Below, one piece after another: positions 21,131 through 30,699 of a stretch of 64,000 nt of DNA. The translations under genes and the position numbers were made by a program. The stretch covers positions 28,137,371-28,201,370 of the forward strand of contig CM046859.1 in the NCBI GenBank assembly GCA_025617745.1, given 5' to 3'. Origin of the DNA: Heliocidaris erythrogramma. Lineage: Eukaryota > Echinodermata > Echinoidea > Camarodonta > Echinometridae. Within the stretch, counting starts at the first letter, position 1; each line of letters starts with the position of its first letter. Below the pieces are notes generated by a model. The model did no database searches, was not told the origin of the DNA, and worked only from the letters and a program-made list of their open reading frames with translations.

Positions 21131-22073
21131 TTATGCCTCCGCCCACAGTAGGTGCTGCCGGAGGCATTATGTTTTCGGGTCGTCCGTCCGTCCCCTTTTC
21201 GTTCTCGCGATAACTTCAAAACCGTTTTTTGGATCAGTTTGTAACTTCACCCATGTATGCATATGGGAGGGACGATGAACTGATTAGATTTGGGGGTCTC
21301 AGGGTCAAAGGTCAAAGGTCATAGAGGTCATTATATACATAAAAATTGTTCGTTCTTGTGATAACTTAGGAACTGTTTGGCGGATCAGCTTCTAACCTGG
21401 CACATGTATTCATATGGGAGGGACGATGAATTGATTAGATTTTGGGGTCTCAAGGTCAAAGGTCAAAGGTCATAGAGGTCATTATGTACATAAAAATGGT
21501 TCGTTCTCGCTATAACTTCAGAACTGTTTGACGGATCAGCTTCTAACTTGGCCCATGTATGCATATGTGAGGGACGATGAACTGATTAGATTTTACGGTC
21601 TCAAGGTCAAAGTTCAAAGGTCATAGAGGTCATTATATACATAAAAATGGTTCGTTCTTGTGATAACTTAGGAACCGTTTGGCGGATCAGCTTCTAAGTT
21701 GGCCCATGTATTCATATATTCATATGGGAGGGACGATGAACTGATTAGATTTTGGGGTCTCAAGGTCAAAGTTCAAAGGTCATAGAGGTCATTAAATACA
21801 TAAAAATGGTTCGTGATGTATGGAGTCTAGGCCTACATATTTTGTAATTTCAAGGGGACAGTGGTCTATTTGCTATAAAATATCTATTTCCTTGGTGTAT
21901 TATTTTTGATTGTAAGTCATCCATGGTAAGTTTTTTATTTGAAAATGAAATGAAATAAATTTTCTGTCTCCTGTGCTTTTTAAGTGAAAAGATTTGTAAT
22001 TTTGTTGGACCAATCTTTTTTAGAGTGTACATGTATGCCATACATTTCCAATCTGGTGATGGCGGAGGCATAA
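21131..22073. mobile_element. TIR transposon with four ~152-bp tandem units
   Basis: The ends TTATGCCTCCGCC and GGCGGAGGCATAA are inverted repeats. Inside, four units each start 'cgttct(c/t)g...ataactt' at about 21199, 21350, 21502 and 21653. Each contains 'gggacgatgaa-tgattagat' and clustered AGGTCA-like hexamers. No transposase is present. The left end has its own hairpin (cctccgcc...ggaggc). Confidence 0.75.
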
Positions 22074-22110
22074 ATTCCGACCGCGCGCGGTCGAAGATTC
22101 ATCTAGTTGA

Positions 22111-22578
22111 AGTTGTAATCAATCAAACACAACGACAACTCCGCGACGTATCTTGCGAGCTCCTCTCCTATTTTCCCCCAAATCATTAATTTCCATTTCC
22201 TCTAAAGCAAATGTTCAAACATACATGCATTGGCATTGCTCATATAGAGGTTTTGGTCCTTTCACTTAACTCTAAACCGGCACTAACGTCTTTTGGCAAG
22301 ACAATAATCCACGTTTGCTACTCTCCACACAGGTGTAAATGGGTACCCGATATGCCGGGGTTGAATCGCCATGAGCGTCGAGACGTGGCAGACCTGAGCG
22401 CTATACAAGAAGCCACCATAATTATTATTATTACAAAAAACCTGTATGAAACAAATCTATTCCTTCATCGGAAACTCAGAAAATAAAAAAATATGAAATT
22501 TTCTGTACTGAGCAAGTGGGAGAGGAGCTGGCAAGATACGTCATGGAGTTGCCACTTTGTGTTTGATTGATTACAACT
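22111..22578. mobile_element. MITE with ~55-bp inverted ends, SINE-like insert
   Basis: The left end starts AGTTGTAATCAATCAAACAC and the right end is its complement; similarity continues inwards through 'acgtatcttgc-agctcctctcc'. A second member starts at 63737 and runs to the right edge. The middle, about 22280-22435, is a SINE-like repeat. Confidence 0.7.
22283..22435 (+). repeat. SINE-like repeat with ATT tail
   Basis: It holds 'ggtgtaaatgggtaccc', 'gagcgctatacaagaagcc' and an (ATT)n tail, a pattern of tRNA-derived SINEs of marine deuterostomes as I recall them. A related tail ('agcgcactacaaatgctgta' with ATT repeats) lies at 46645-46690. Confidence 0.5.
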
Positions 22579-22599
22579 GCAAAACTTATTTCTTATCGG

Positions 22600-24340
22600 A
22601 TTTTGCTCAAATTTTGTACTAAACTGTTTCTCTCATTTTTGTACTTTTATTCAGATCAAATAAATACCATGGCGGACTTTCCCTTAATGTAAAATGCAAA
22701 AGAACTAAACAAATGATAAAGACAAAAAACAAAGGTAAGTGATATTTTATAATGGCCGAAAATTTGAAAACTTATGAGTTTAACGGATTTTTTATTTACT
22801 TGTTTACTACTCATATCTACATTTACAATTCCGAAGCAGAACTTATATTGTATTATATATATATATATATATAATGCATAACATAAAGCCCAAAGTCGAG
22901 TGAAAAAACACATCACAACTGTCTGGGGAAAATATACTTATGAAACGATGAATAGGTATCATACTTTCAAAGAAACGCATTTTATTGAATATGCAATTTA
23001 CAGGAAATTCCCTTTCAGATATATTGAATTTGGTGTAAACAGAATATTGAGAGAAAAAAAAGTTGGTGAACTGTGGACAAATTCGAACGAATAAAAAGAG
23101 AGATGAAGACACTAATGGTATAAGTCTCAGCTAAGCAAATTGGTCAGTCGATTGTGTCGTATATAGAATGGAAAATATGTTACAATAAAGATGCTAATTA
23201 ACCCCGTGAATTTCCATAAATCTTCCAAAAACCTTTCCCTCGGCATGCAACAAAGGAGAGAGGAAGAGAGAGAGAGAGAGAGAGAGAGAGTTAAGGAAAG
23301 GAGAGATGAAGACAGATAAACAGAGAAAGAGAGAGAGAGAGCAAGAGAATGAGACAACCAGATTTTCCAATCTTGATCATGTATGCCATAAGATTTTAGT
23401 TGAATAAACAAGAAAAAAAATCTAATATTATATTCTTTCACCTTCTCACAATTTTATATATTCAAAGATGACAATTTTTTCTTTATCTCTAACGTCCCTC
23501 TAACAGAGTATCGGAGAAATTATAGATTCACAACAAATATTACAAAATACGACACGGAGTTATGATGACACAAAATCTGAACGGTCTTCGTGAGATCGAC
23601 TTCGCGCGCATCCATGCCACAGTCGCCACAGTGCCATGCGCAGTGCACAGCGCGCATATCAATTTTGCATTGTGATGTAATCACTTCGGTTCTTGATTTT
23701 TCTGCGCAAGTACAGTGCAGAAAACGAATGATTCCACTAATGAAAGACACCCATTTTACTATTTGTTACGTCATAACATAAATGCGTTACACGCATGCGT
23801 ATTGATACTTACATGCAATATTTGGATGTTATTCCCATGATGCATGATGTATAGGCTGTTTTTGTATTTTTATATTGTAAAGTAATAAATCCTCAGCAAT
23901 GAAAGATACAAAGGAGCAAGCAAGCAACACTATGTTTTGGGGAACATAAAGACGCTGGATTAATTGTTGATTAGGGCTTATTTTTAAAACAAAATGGTAT
24001 GTATTTGCTTCGATTTTCTTAATATTTATCTATTTCCACAAGTACAAGTCATGTAGAGTGGAAGGCCCTTTAGACAACATTTTATTTTCAAAGGAGGCAT
24101 CACGATATAAGATCATTTCCGCGCTCATAACATGCATAAAAGAGAGAAATAAAGAGAAGGAAAAAAACAACAACACAAAAAGCATATGGTGCATGAAATA
24201 TTCACATGTAAAAATGTAAGCGTAGAAGGCTATGTTCTTATTATGAGAATCTCACGGATTAAGACATAAATGAATGAAAAAGGAATAAAAGAATAAAAAT
24301 TATGCTTTATAATTTTGTTTTTCTTGTATGTAATTTTTCT
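22600..24340. other. No gene recognised
   Basis: AT-rich DNA. The motif 'ccgaagcagaact' beside (TA)n at 22833-22875 suggests a Penelope-like end fragment. An (AG)n run lies at about 23257-23290. The missing 5' exon of the gene at 24.5 kb could be here but was not identified. Confidence 0.45.
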
Positions 24341-24514
24341 CCACCGTCTCCTTTTCTCTTTCTCTATCCATGTCTTCTCCCGTCTCTCCTTTCTACCTTT
24401 CTTTTTCTTTTTCTCTCTCTTTTTCTCTCTTCTTTCATCTCTTCAATTTAACGTATACTGCGCTTGACGCCTCCCTCGTGCTTGCCCTCATAAAAAAAAA
24501 TCATGCCGTAGCAG

Positions 24515-24749
24515 AAGAAATCAACAAACCACACTGTAGGGCACCAATCGGTCAAAAGAGGGCAACATATTATCAGTAAGCATGGACGGGGAAGGAAAGG
24601 AAAAAGCGAACCCGTCGTCGAAAGGAACCCGGGTCAGTTGTACAACAGGCGGAGGTGGCGTAGTGATGAGAGGCAGAAAGACGATAGAGAGCCAAGAGAT
24701 CCTCGGCAGAAGAAGGTCCTTAGCGGTTCAGGATATACCAACATTAAAG
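24515..24749 (+). CDS. Unknown protein, first exon found
   Basis: In the frame that joins the next exon, it reads a very basic segment with HGRGRKGK, NRRRWRSDERQ and DPRQKK. A stop lies just upstream in that frame, and the candidate acceptor GTAGCAG ends at 24514. The exon ends at a GC donor (AAAG then GCAAGT) with phase 1, matching the next exon. There is no in-frame ATG, so a 5' exon is missing from this model. A different frame with an ATG at 24582 runs into stops after splicing and was not chosen. Confidence 0.5.
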
Positions 24750-26877
24750 GCAAGTGAAAAAAAGAAATAGAACCTGTTCCATTTTTGTGTGTATTGTGTG
24801 TGGGGGGATGGAGGAGAGGCAGAATTTCGACTCGGGGAACTTGTTCGCGAACTTTCTCCTCCCTAAGTTTTAGAGCAGCCTCTGATTATGTTAATTCAAA
24901 CCAATATTCAGTGCCCAATATGTCGTTTAATAGTACACATGTTATGTCTTGATTTTTATCTATCAGTATGGCCTATATAGGCCTCACTACGTCTTATGCG
25001 TTGACAACGAACATTCAATTTTGGCACCGGTAGGCCTAGATAATAATCACGATTATTAAATCTTCAGGAACTGAAGCAAAAAATGATGCCCCGGGCTCAG
25101 CTCCGATCACGGCTAGAAATATCCTTAGTAGTGAGGAACCCCTCAACGAATCCATCAACGATGAGACGAGTGATGTCAGAGGCGGTGTGACTGGAATTCA
25201 AGCAGAAATTCCGCCCTCTAGCGAACAGTTGGACAAGGCGAGGAAACGCAGAAAGTCGAAGCGGCGTAAGAAGGTAAAAATGATAGAAGGAATAGAAGAG
25301 AGTATTGTGCAGAAGTTAAGAAGAAGAATGGAAAGAAGGAAATAAATGAAGATAAAATCAATGAAGAAGAATAGTAATAGAAAGAAGAAATGGGGTGAAA
25401 TCAGTGGCGGATCCAGGATTTAGTAAACGGGGGGCACACACCAAAAAAAAAAGGGTTTTTCCCTCCAAAATTTTCTGACAAGCAAAAAAAAAAAAAAAAA
25501 GGTCGTCAGTATTTTTGTGTCTCTCCGGACAAGCCCCCCCCCCCCCCTGGATCCGCCACTGGAAATTAAAAGGATGTGGAGTGTAGAAGTGCGAAGTGTA
25601 ACTGGAAAAGTGCTTTCCAGTGTTGGACTGTCTGACAAAATGTGTAATGGTATCACAATGACAGAACAGACAGCCTATGAACGTTGCGGAACGATTTCAA
25701 AAGTGGGGTGTTCAAAATGAGCAAATAAATGTACAGGTACCCGCCGGTGATTGGTCCAGGCATGGGTTTCGATCCGTTCGGTAAGAAATGCGAGGCTACT
25801 CGAGCCTCCCCTCCCCTTTCTTCTTTGGGCAACATCGCGAGTCGCTTTTACGCTAAGCCTTGTAGAGAGTGTACTTAAACTTGCAATATCTCTTTAATGA
25901 AACAATATTATTTTGAAGCCCAAATTTTAAATATGTCATAACGACATGAAACCTTTATCAAACTGAGCAAAATATGTTTTGATGTTTGGTACCCTTTAAT
26001 GGAATTTTAAGAAAATCAATCCGATTTACTATCCCTCTATTTCACATAGCTTGGGGTTGTTGTGGCGACAATCGTGATGGATCTTGAGACAGCTTCTCCA
26101 TACATTTCTGTCTTCAGCTATTGATCAAATTAGCTGTTTAAAAAGACATTTCCATCCATTCTGCATGACCCTTTCCTTCTGCATTTGGTAATTCCTCTAG
26201 TTATGTAAAATAGTGTTTGCCAGAAAAGGAAATAAGTAGAAGATGATATCCCTTCTTCATGACATTTTGTTTCCATTTGTATTCTTTATCTTTGCCCAGT
26301 CATCTAGTGATCAGCGCCGATCGGCATTACGACATCACAAAAATCCTTTCCTCAACGATGATGACGCACTCGTGGTCGATGAAAACAACTTCGAAGGGGA
26401 CGACGAGCCAGAATCTTCGTCAGACAATCTCAAGGTAAGCAATATATATATTAATAGTTTGATTTTCTTGTCATTCTACGTTTGTTTCTTTTTTTTTTCG
26501 TTCGGATATATTTGATATGGAAAGATCAGAATTAGAAATGTTTAAACAATCACCTTGTTTTCAATCGACTGCAATACGTTCAAATTAAAGTGTTTTCATC
26601 GTATTTTGCCATATTCATATTGATATTCGTTGACATTAAATAAGACTTTGGATTTGGCCGATCCGGGGGGGGGGGTAGGAATGTGGGGCGTGTTTTTTTT
26701 TTCCTCTTTAGGGATTTCTCAAGAAAAACAAAAACGCTCCTGTAAAATATGAAAGTAATTGTACATGTAGTAAGAGTAGTAGTCGTAGTAGTAGTAGTAG
26801 TAGTAGTATTAGCAGTAGGAGGAAGAGGAGGAGGAGTAGTAGTAGTAGTCGTCGTAGAAGTAGTAGTAGTAGTAGTG

Positions 26878-26911
<34 letters not shown>

Positions 26912-27631
26912 CAGTCGTATTCATGTAGTATAAAGGGCCTAAGACCTAACATAATTTATGTATACCTCCCCCTCCCTTTCTTCTTTCTTCTCTGATTTCA
27001 TTCTCTTCGGAAAAACAAGATGAGAGCTCGTGAGAGGAAGAAGACTCGCCGGAGTTCTACGCGTAGGGGGCGAGAACCTTCGTCAACAGATGACGAGGAA
27101 AGCATTGTTGAAAAGTTCCCTTCCCTCACGACAAATCAACCAACAACACAACCCCCGACAGACCAGCCACTGACACACCAGCTACGTACACAACAACCAC
27201 AAACAAATCAACAACTTAAAGCGAATACCCGATTACGTAACATCCCACAAGAATACCGAAAGAGGGCAACGGCGTTGCGGACGCGCTCACCGACGGACTA
27301 CATGCTGAACGGATTCTCCAAAGCTTCGATGCGCGTCTTGGAATTCGCAACAGGTGCATGCGCGAACGCGGAATGCACGTATACATCGAGAGTGCGCACC
27401 GAGTCTTGCAACCGGAACGCACCTTGCGCGACGTCACAACTTCCTCCAATATTCGGTAAAGGAATCATCAACGGTGGCTGTGTTCAACCCACGTCTCAGC
27501 TAGTGGATGATGACCCTGGGCGAGGTCAACGATTCATCGCTGGTCCGCGGTCATTCACACAATCGCAACTCCCACCTCTACTGAACTTATATCGTGATGG
27601 GGAGCATGCGCAGTGGGGTGGAATTTTTTAA
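24515..27631 (+). CDS. Unrecognised basic/acidic protein, four exons (5' incomplete)
   Basis: Exons 24515-24749, 25068-25273, 26300-26434 and 27020-27631 join in phases 1, 0 and 0 with no stop until TAA at 27629-27631, giving about 395 residues. The product has basic clusters (KARKRRKSKRRKK; RARERKKTRR), acidic serine-rich stretches (NDDDALVVDE; DDEPESSSD) and a TQPPTDQP-rich hinge. Its C-terminal part has five cysteines in GACANAEC, ESCNRNAPC and GGC. Dibasic clusters before a cysteine-rich end could be processing sites of a secreted precursor, or nuclear localisation signals. I do not recognise the family. Splice sites and consistent phases make it a real gene in my view; its role is unknown. 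Confidence 0.6.
25068..25273 (+). CDS. Unknown protein, second exon found
   Basis: It has acceptor TCTTCAG and donor AAGAAG-GTAAAA, enters in phase 1 and leaves in phase 0. It encodes GTEAKNDAPGSAP..., an acidic serine-rich part and the basic tail KARKRRKSKRRKK. Confidence 0.65.
25402..25561. mobile_element. MITE copy, CAGTGGCGGATCCAGG family (short)
   Basis: The ends CAGTGGCGGATCCAGG and CCTGGATCCGCCACTG are perfect inverted repeats. The copy lies within an intron of the unknown gene. Internal 'ctgacaagcaaaaa' is shared with 7750-8091. I could not confirm the target duplication. Confidence 0.7.
26300..26434 (+). CDS. Unknown protein, third exon found
   Basis: The exon is 45 codons in phase 0, with acceptor TTTGCCCAG and donor CTCAAG-GTAAGC. 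It encodes SSSDQRRSALRHHKNPF followed by a strongly acidic run. Confidence 0.65.
26771..26923. repeat. (TAG)n microsatellite in an intron
   Basis: Imperfect agt/gtc/ggt triplet array between the third and fourth exons of the unknown gene. Confidence 0.8.
27020..27631 (+). CDS. Unknown protein, last exon
   Basis: It starts after a long pyrimidine tract and an ACAAG acceptor, in phase 0. It is 203 codons to a TAA stop. It contains the basic cluster RARERKKTRR, a proline/threonine/glutamine-rich linker, the EYRKRATALRTRS dibasic region and the five-cysteine segment. A further 3' splice within it cannot be excluded. Confidence 0.65.
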   Translation: MRARERKKTRRSSTRRGREPSSTDDEESIVEKFPSLTTNQPTTQPPTDQPLTHQLRTQQPQTNQQLKANTRLRNIPQEYRKRATALRTRSPTDYMLNGFSKASMRVLEFATGACANAECTYTSRVRTESCNRNAPCATSQLPPIFGKGIINGGCVQPTSQLVDDDPGRGQRFIAGPRSFTQSQLPPLLNLYRDGEHAQWGGIF

Positions 27632-27976
27632 GTGACATTGCCTTGTTTTATGGAAGTGTAACGAACCTTCTGTTACTGTAAGGGTTGTGTACGTGTCCAC
27701 GCTATCTTTCAATCTGTTTGATGATACGATCGCTTTTCAGTGAATAATGTTACCAGGATCAGCAGACCGCACTCTTTATCAAGATGAAAGGTGGATTTAA
27801 AGATTTTCTCACGGCTTAGTTCAGAGTAATGATTGGGTCTGATAACACAGATACAGTTCAACAAAAATAACACACCCTTTTGACAAATGGATATTAATAT
27901 TTATAATCTACCATCAATTCTTCGGTCCAAATTCACACAGTTTGAACTACTTTGCCGAATTTCACTCCTCTCACTA

Positions 27977-28021
<45 letters not shown>

Positions 28022-29229
28022 TTCTCCCTCACTGTTGAGTAATAACTGAATGAAAAGGTTGATAAAGTTCAACCACGTATTATCTTTCTCATATTTTTCA
28101 CTCACATAAGATTAACAATAGTATCATGTTAATGGAATTAACCGTGCACTATGTCAAGGAGTCATTAAAGTACAACGAAATGAAATGAAGGCTCATCTAC
28201 TCATTCTTTGTCTAATCTATTTTTTGCCATTGGCGGATCCAGGAAATTCTTGCAGGGGGGGGGGGCACAAGGGCAAAAAAAGTTCTCACTGAAAATATGT
28301 TGGAGGGGATGCAAACAAGTTTCATGCACATTTTTTTTTGTGTGTGTATTTGACATATAAGGTTTTAATAGGCTGCCCTCTCCCACAATTTTGAAATAAT
28401 GGCCAATATTTGGGCAGTGAGATGGTCTGTTTATAGTTGTTATAGTTTCTTTTATATTAGTACATGTACATTAATTTCTTAATGATAAAACAAAGATACA
28501 TTTTCCCTATAAAAAGTGTCATTTTTTGTAGATTTATAGAGAATTGAATGTTGATATTCGAGCAACAGGCTCCCCATCCCCCGCCGGTAAAAACGTGCCC
28601 TCACTCCCACGGAAGTCCTTACCGCTTGAGTCATCGGAAGTAATTCACATATTGATAACTTCCTCTGTATTATATCTCGCACAGGTTCTTCCTAGTTTGG
28701 AGGGGTATGAGAGTGTGTAAATAATGTAACCTTGCCCCTGTAGAAGAATCAGTCCATTTATAAGACAAAAGACTCAAGGGCGGAATCCAAGATTCTTTTG
28801 CGGGGGGGGGGGGGACAGGCCCAAATATTTATGAGATCCTACTATTATAATAGAGTAGGGGGGCGAGAGGGCCATGGCCCCCTGTTCATCCGCAAAAACC
28901 TCATCCACGGAACTTGGGGGTCAAGACCTTAACCCTACCCCTACCCCTGGTGTCACCCCTCCCCCGTTAAATAAATCTGGCTACGCCACTGACTCATAAC
29001 CGAGTAGATAGCGAACAGCAAAATAAACATACGGAATAAAAATTACGAGTATTTTCAGCCAGAAAATTGCTAACTTAATTGTGCATCGAAATATTATGTA
29101 CATCTGCATTAGTTAATTAATTGAAGAAAAAACCTTTGCTAAATATAATGTTTTCAAGTCAATTACTGATATCCTTTGCTTTTATATTATGAACAACGAA
29201 AGATATAAGGTCATTTCAGGTAAGGGACA

Positions 29230-29260
<31 letters not shown>

Positions 29261-30581
29261 AGAAGAAAAGAAGAAGAAAAAAATCCAAACCCAAATAAAA
29301 AAACAAAAAAAACAACAACCCCAAACAACAACAACCAAACAGAATGGCCCGTGCGTTCCCTTGTTTTCGACGATGTCATCTGAAATGTTTTGATAACCTT
29401 TTTTGGGGGGTCAAAGATTTTCCTTCTCCAATTGATGCCAATGTATGGTTATCTCTCTCTCTCTTTCTGCCTCTGTCTGTTCCCCCCCCCCCCTCTCTCT
29501 CTCTTTTCTCCCCCTCTCCGCCTTGCTGTCGTAATATCTCTATGAATTATTTCTATCTCTATATCCCTATTTACTTATCACACTCTCTTCCTCTCTTTCT
29601 CTCTATTTCACACACACTCCCACACCCACATCCCACACCCACACTCTCACACACATCACTCTTCTCTCCTCTCTTGATTTCTCTCATATTTATCCCCTGG
29701 TTCTTTCTCCTTCTATCTCTCCCTCCATCTGTGCTTTTGTTTTCTCATTTCATATTCATTGCCCATATCCCTCTCCTGTCTCTTAAAAATACACATTCGT
29801 TCAAGGTTTCAGAGTTGAGACCATGATAATCCCTAAAGTTCGAAAACAATTCAAAAGTTTCTTATCCCGAATCGTGACGTCATGGCTTTCACTCGGCTCA
29901 AATCGAGCGCATGCAGCTGTTACGGCCCCATCAGATTCTCAATGACGTTTTCTCACATTGTCCCAATCCGAAGGCGGCAATAAAGTTCCAAAACAATCTT
30001 ACACTGCGTTACATACTTGCATGAACAGTTCTACAACTGCCACTCACTGTCATACATTATCATAAAAAGTGCAGTTCTTGCGGATATTTTTTTTTTTCTT
30101 GTTCGGATTTAGATCAGCCATGTTTCTTTTCAAAGTTTGGTTTTTAAGCATTTGATATCATTCATACCTTGGACAACGAAAGCATGTTGGCGATTTTCTT
30201 TTGTGTTTTGACAGTTGAATTATGATGTTTGATCAATACTTGTCAACGATTTTCGCGATTAACTACACGATCCTCAAGTTGAAGAATCATAATCCATAAA
30301 ATCGAACTTTACGTCAGCCTATAACAAACAGCGATTAGACGTTAGAGATCACTCATTTAAAATTTTAAAAACCTGGTGGGAATCACCTCTCGGGAGCACT
30401 TCAGACAACGAAACTTCTGAATGTAGCAAAATAAGATGTATATGGAGTATTTTATTTGACACACTGCGTTAACTTATCATGTTTTAGATCGGTCTTCTTT
30501 GATCGATTGATCAATACATTTATGTTGTCGTCTGCCACCACGCCCGTTTTGTTGGAGCGGTAAAAGAGTGTGTTCAGAAGG
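27632..30581. other. Intergenic DNA rich in simple repeats
   Basis: It has (CT)n at about 27975-28020 and scraps of the GGATCC MITE family at about 28230-28270 and 28775-28990. A C run then an A-rich tract lies at about 29229-29290, and pyrimidine-rich DNA at about 29450-29720. The open frames over the simple repeats look like chance. No clear promoter for the carbonic anhydrase gene was found by eye. Confidence 0.5.
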
Positions 30582-30699
30582 ATGTTTACGACGTTGAAGT
30601 ACATGATTATCCTGACAGTGGTACTATTTGAATCGCAGAATATCGCAGCTTTGCCTCGTCTGCTTGCCGGAAATAATGCTGAAGATGACAGTGATGAAG
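30582..30699 (+). CDS. Carbonic anhydrase exon 1 (signal peptide)
   Basis: Starts with ATG at 30582 and encodes the hydrophobic leader and a short acidic stretch (AEDDSDE). The donor is GAAG-GTGAAA, phase 1. The following intron is 5.4 kb. Confidence 0.8.

Noticed and set aside
21300-21790. Tandem units as a CRISPR-like array
   Set aside because: The units are ~152 bp with no spacer structure, and the organism is an animal.
24370-24579. Pyrimidine-coded hydrophobic frame as a signal-peptide exon of the unknown gene
   Set aside because: The hydrophobic part is a translated CT-rich tract, more likely the pyrimidine tract of the acceptor, and its frame ends before the next exon.
24582-24770. 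ATG-started frame (MDGEGKEK...) as the first exon of the 24-27 kb gene
   Set aside because: Spliced at the only good donor it runs into stops in the next exon. The overlapping frame without ATG joins three further exons in phase.
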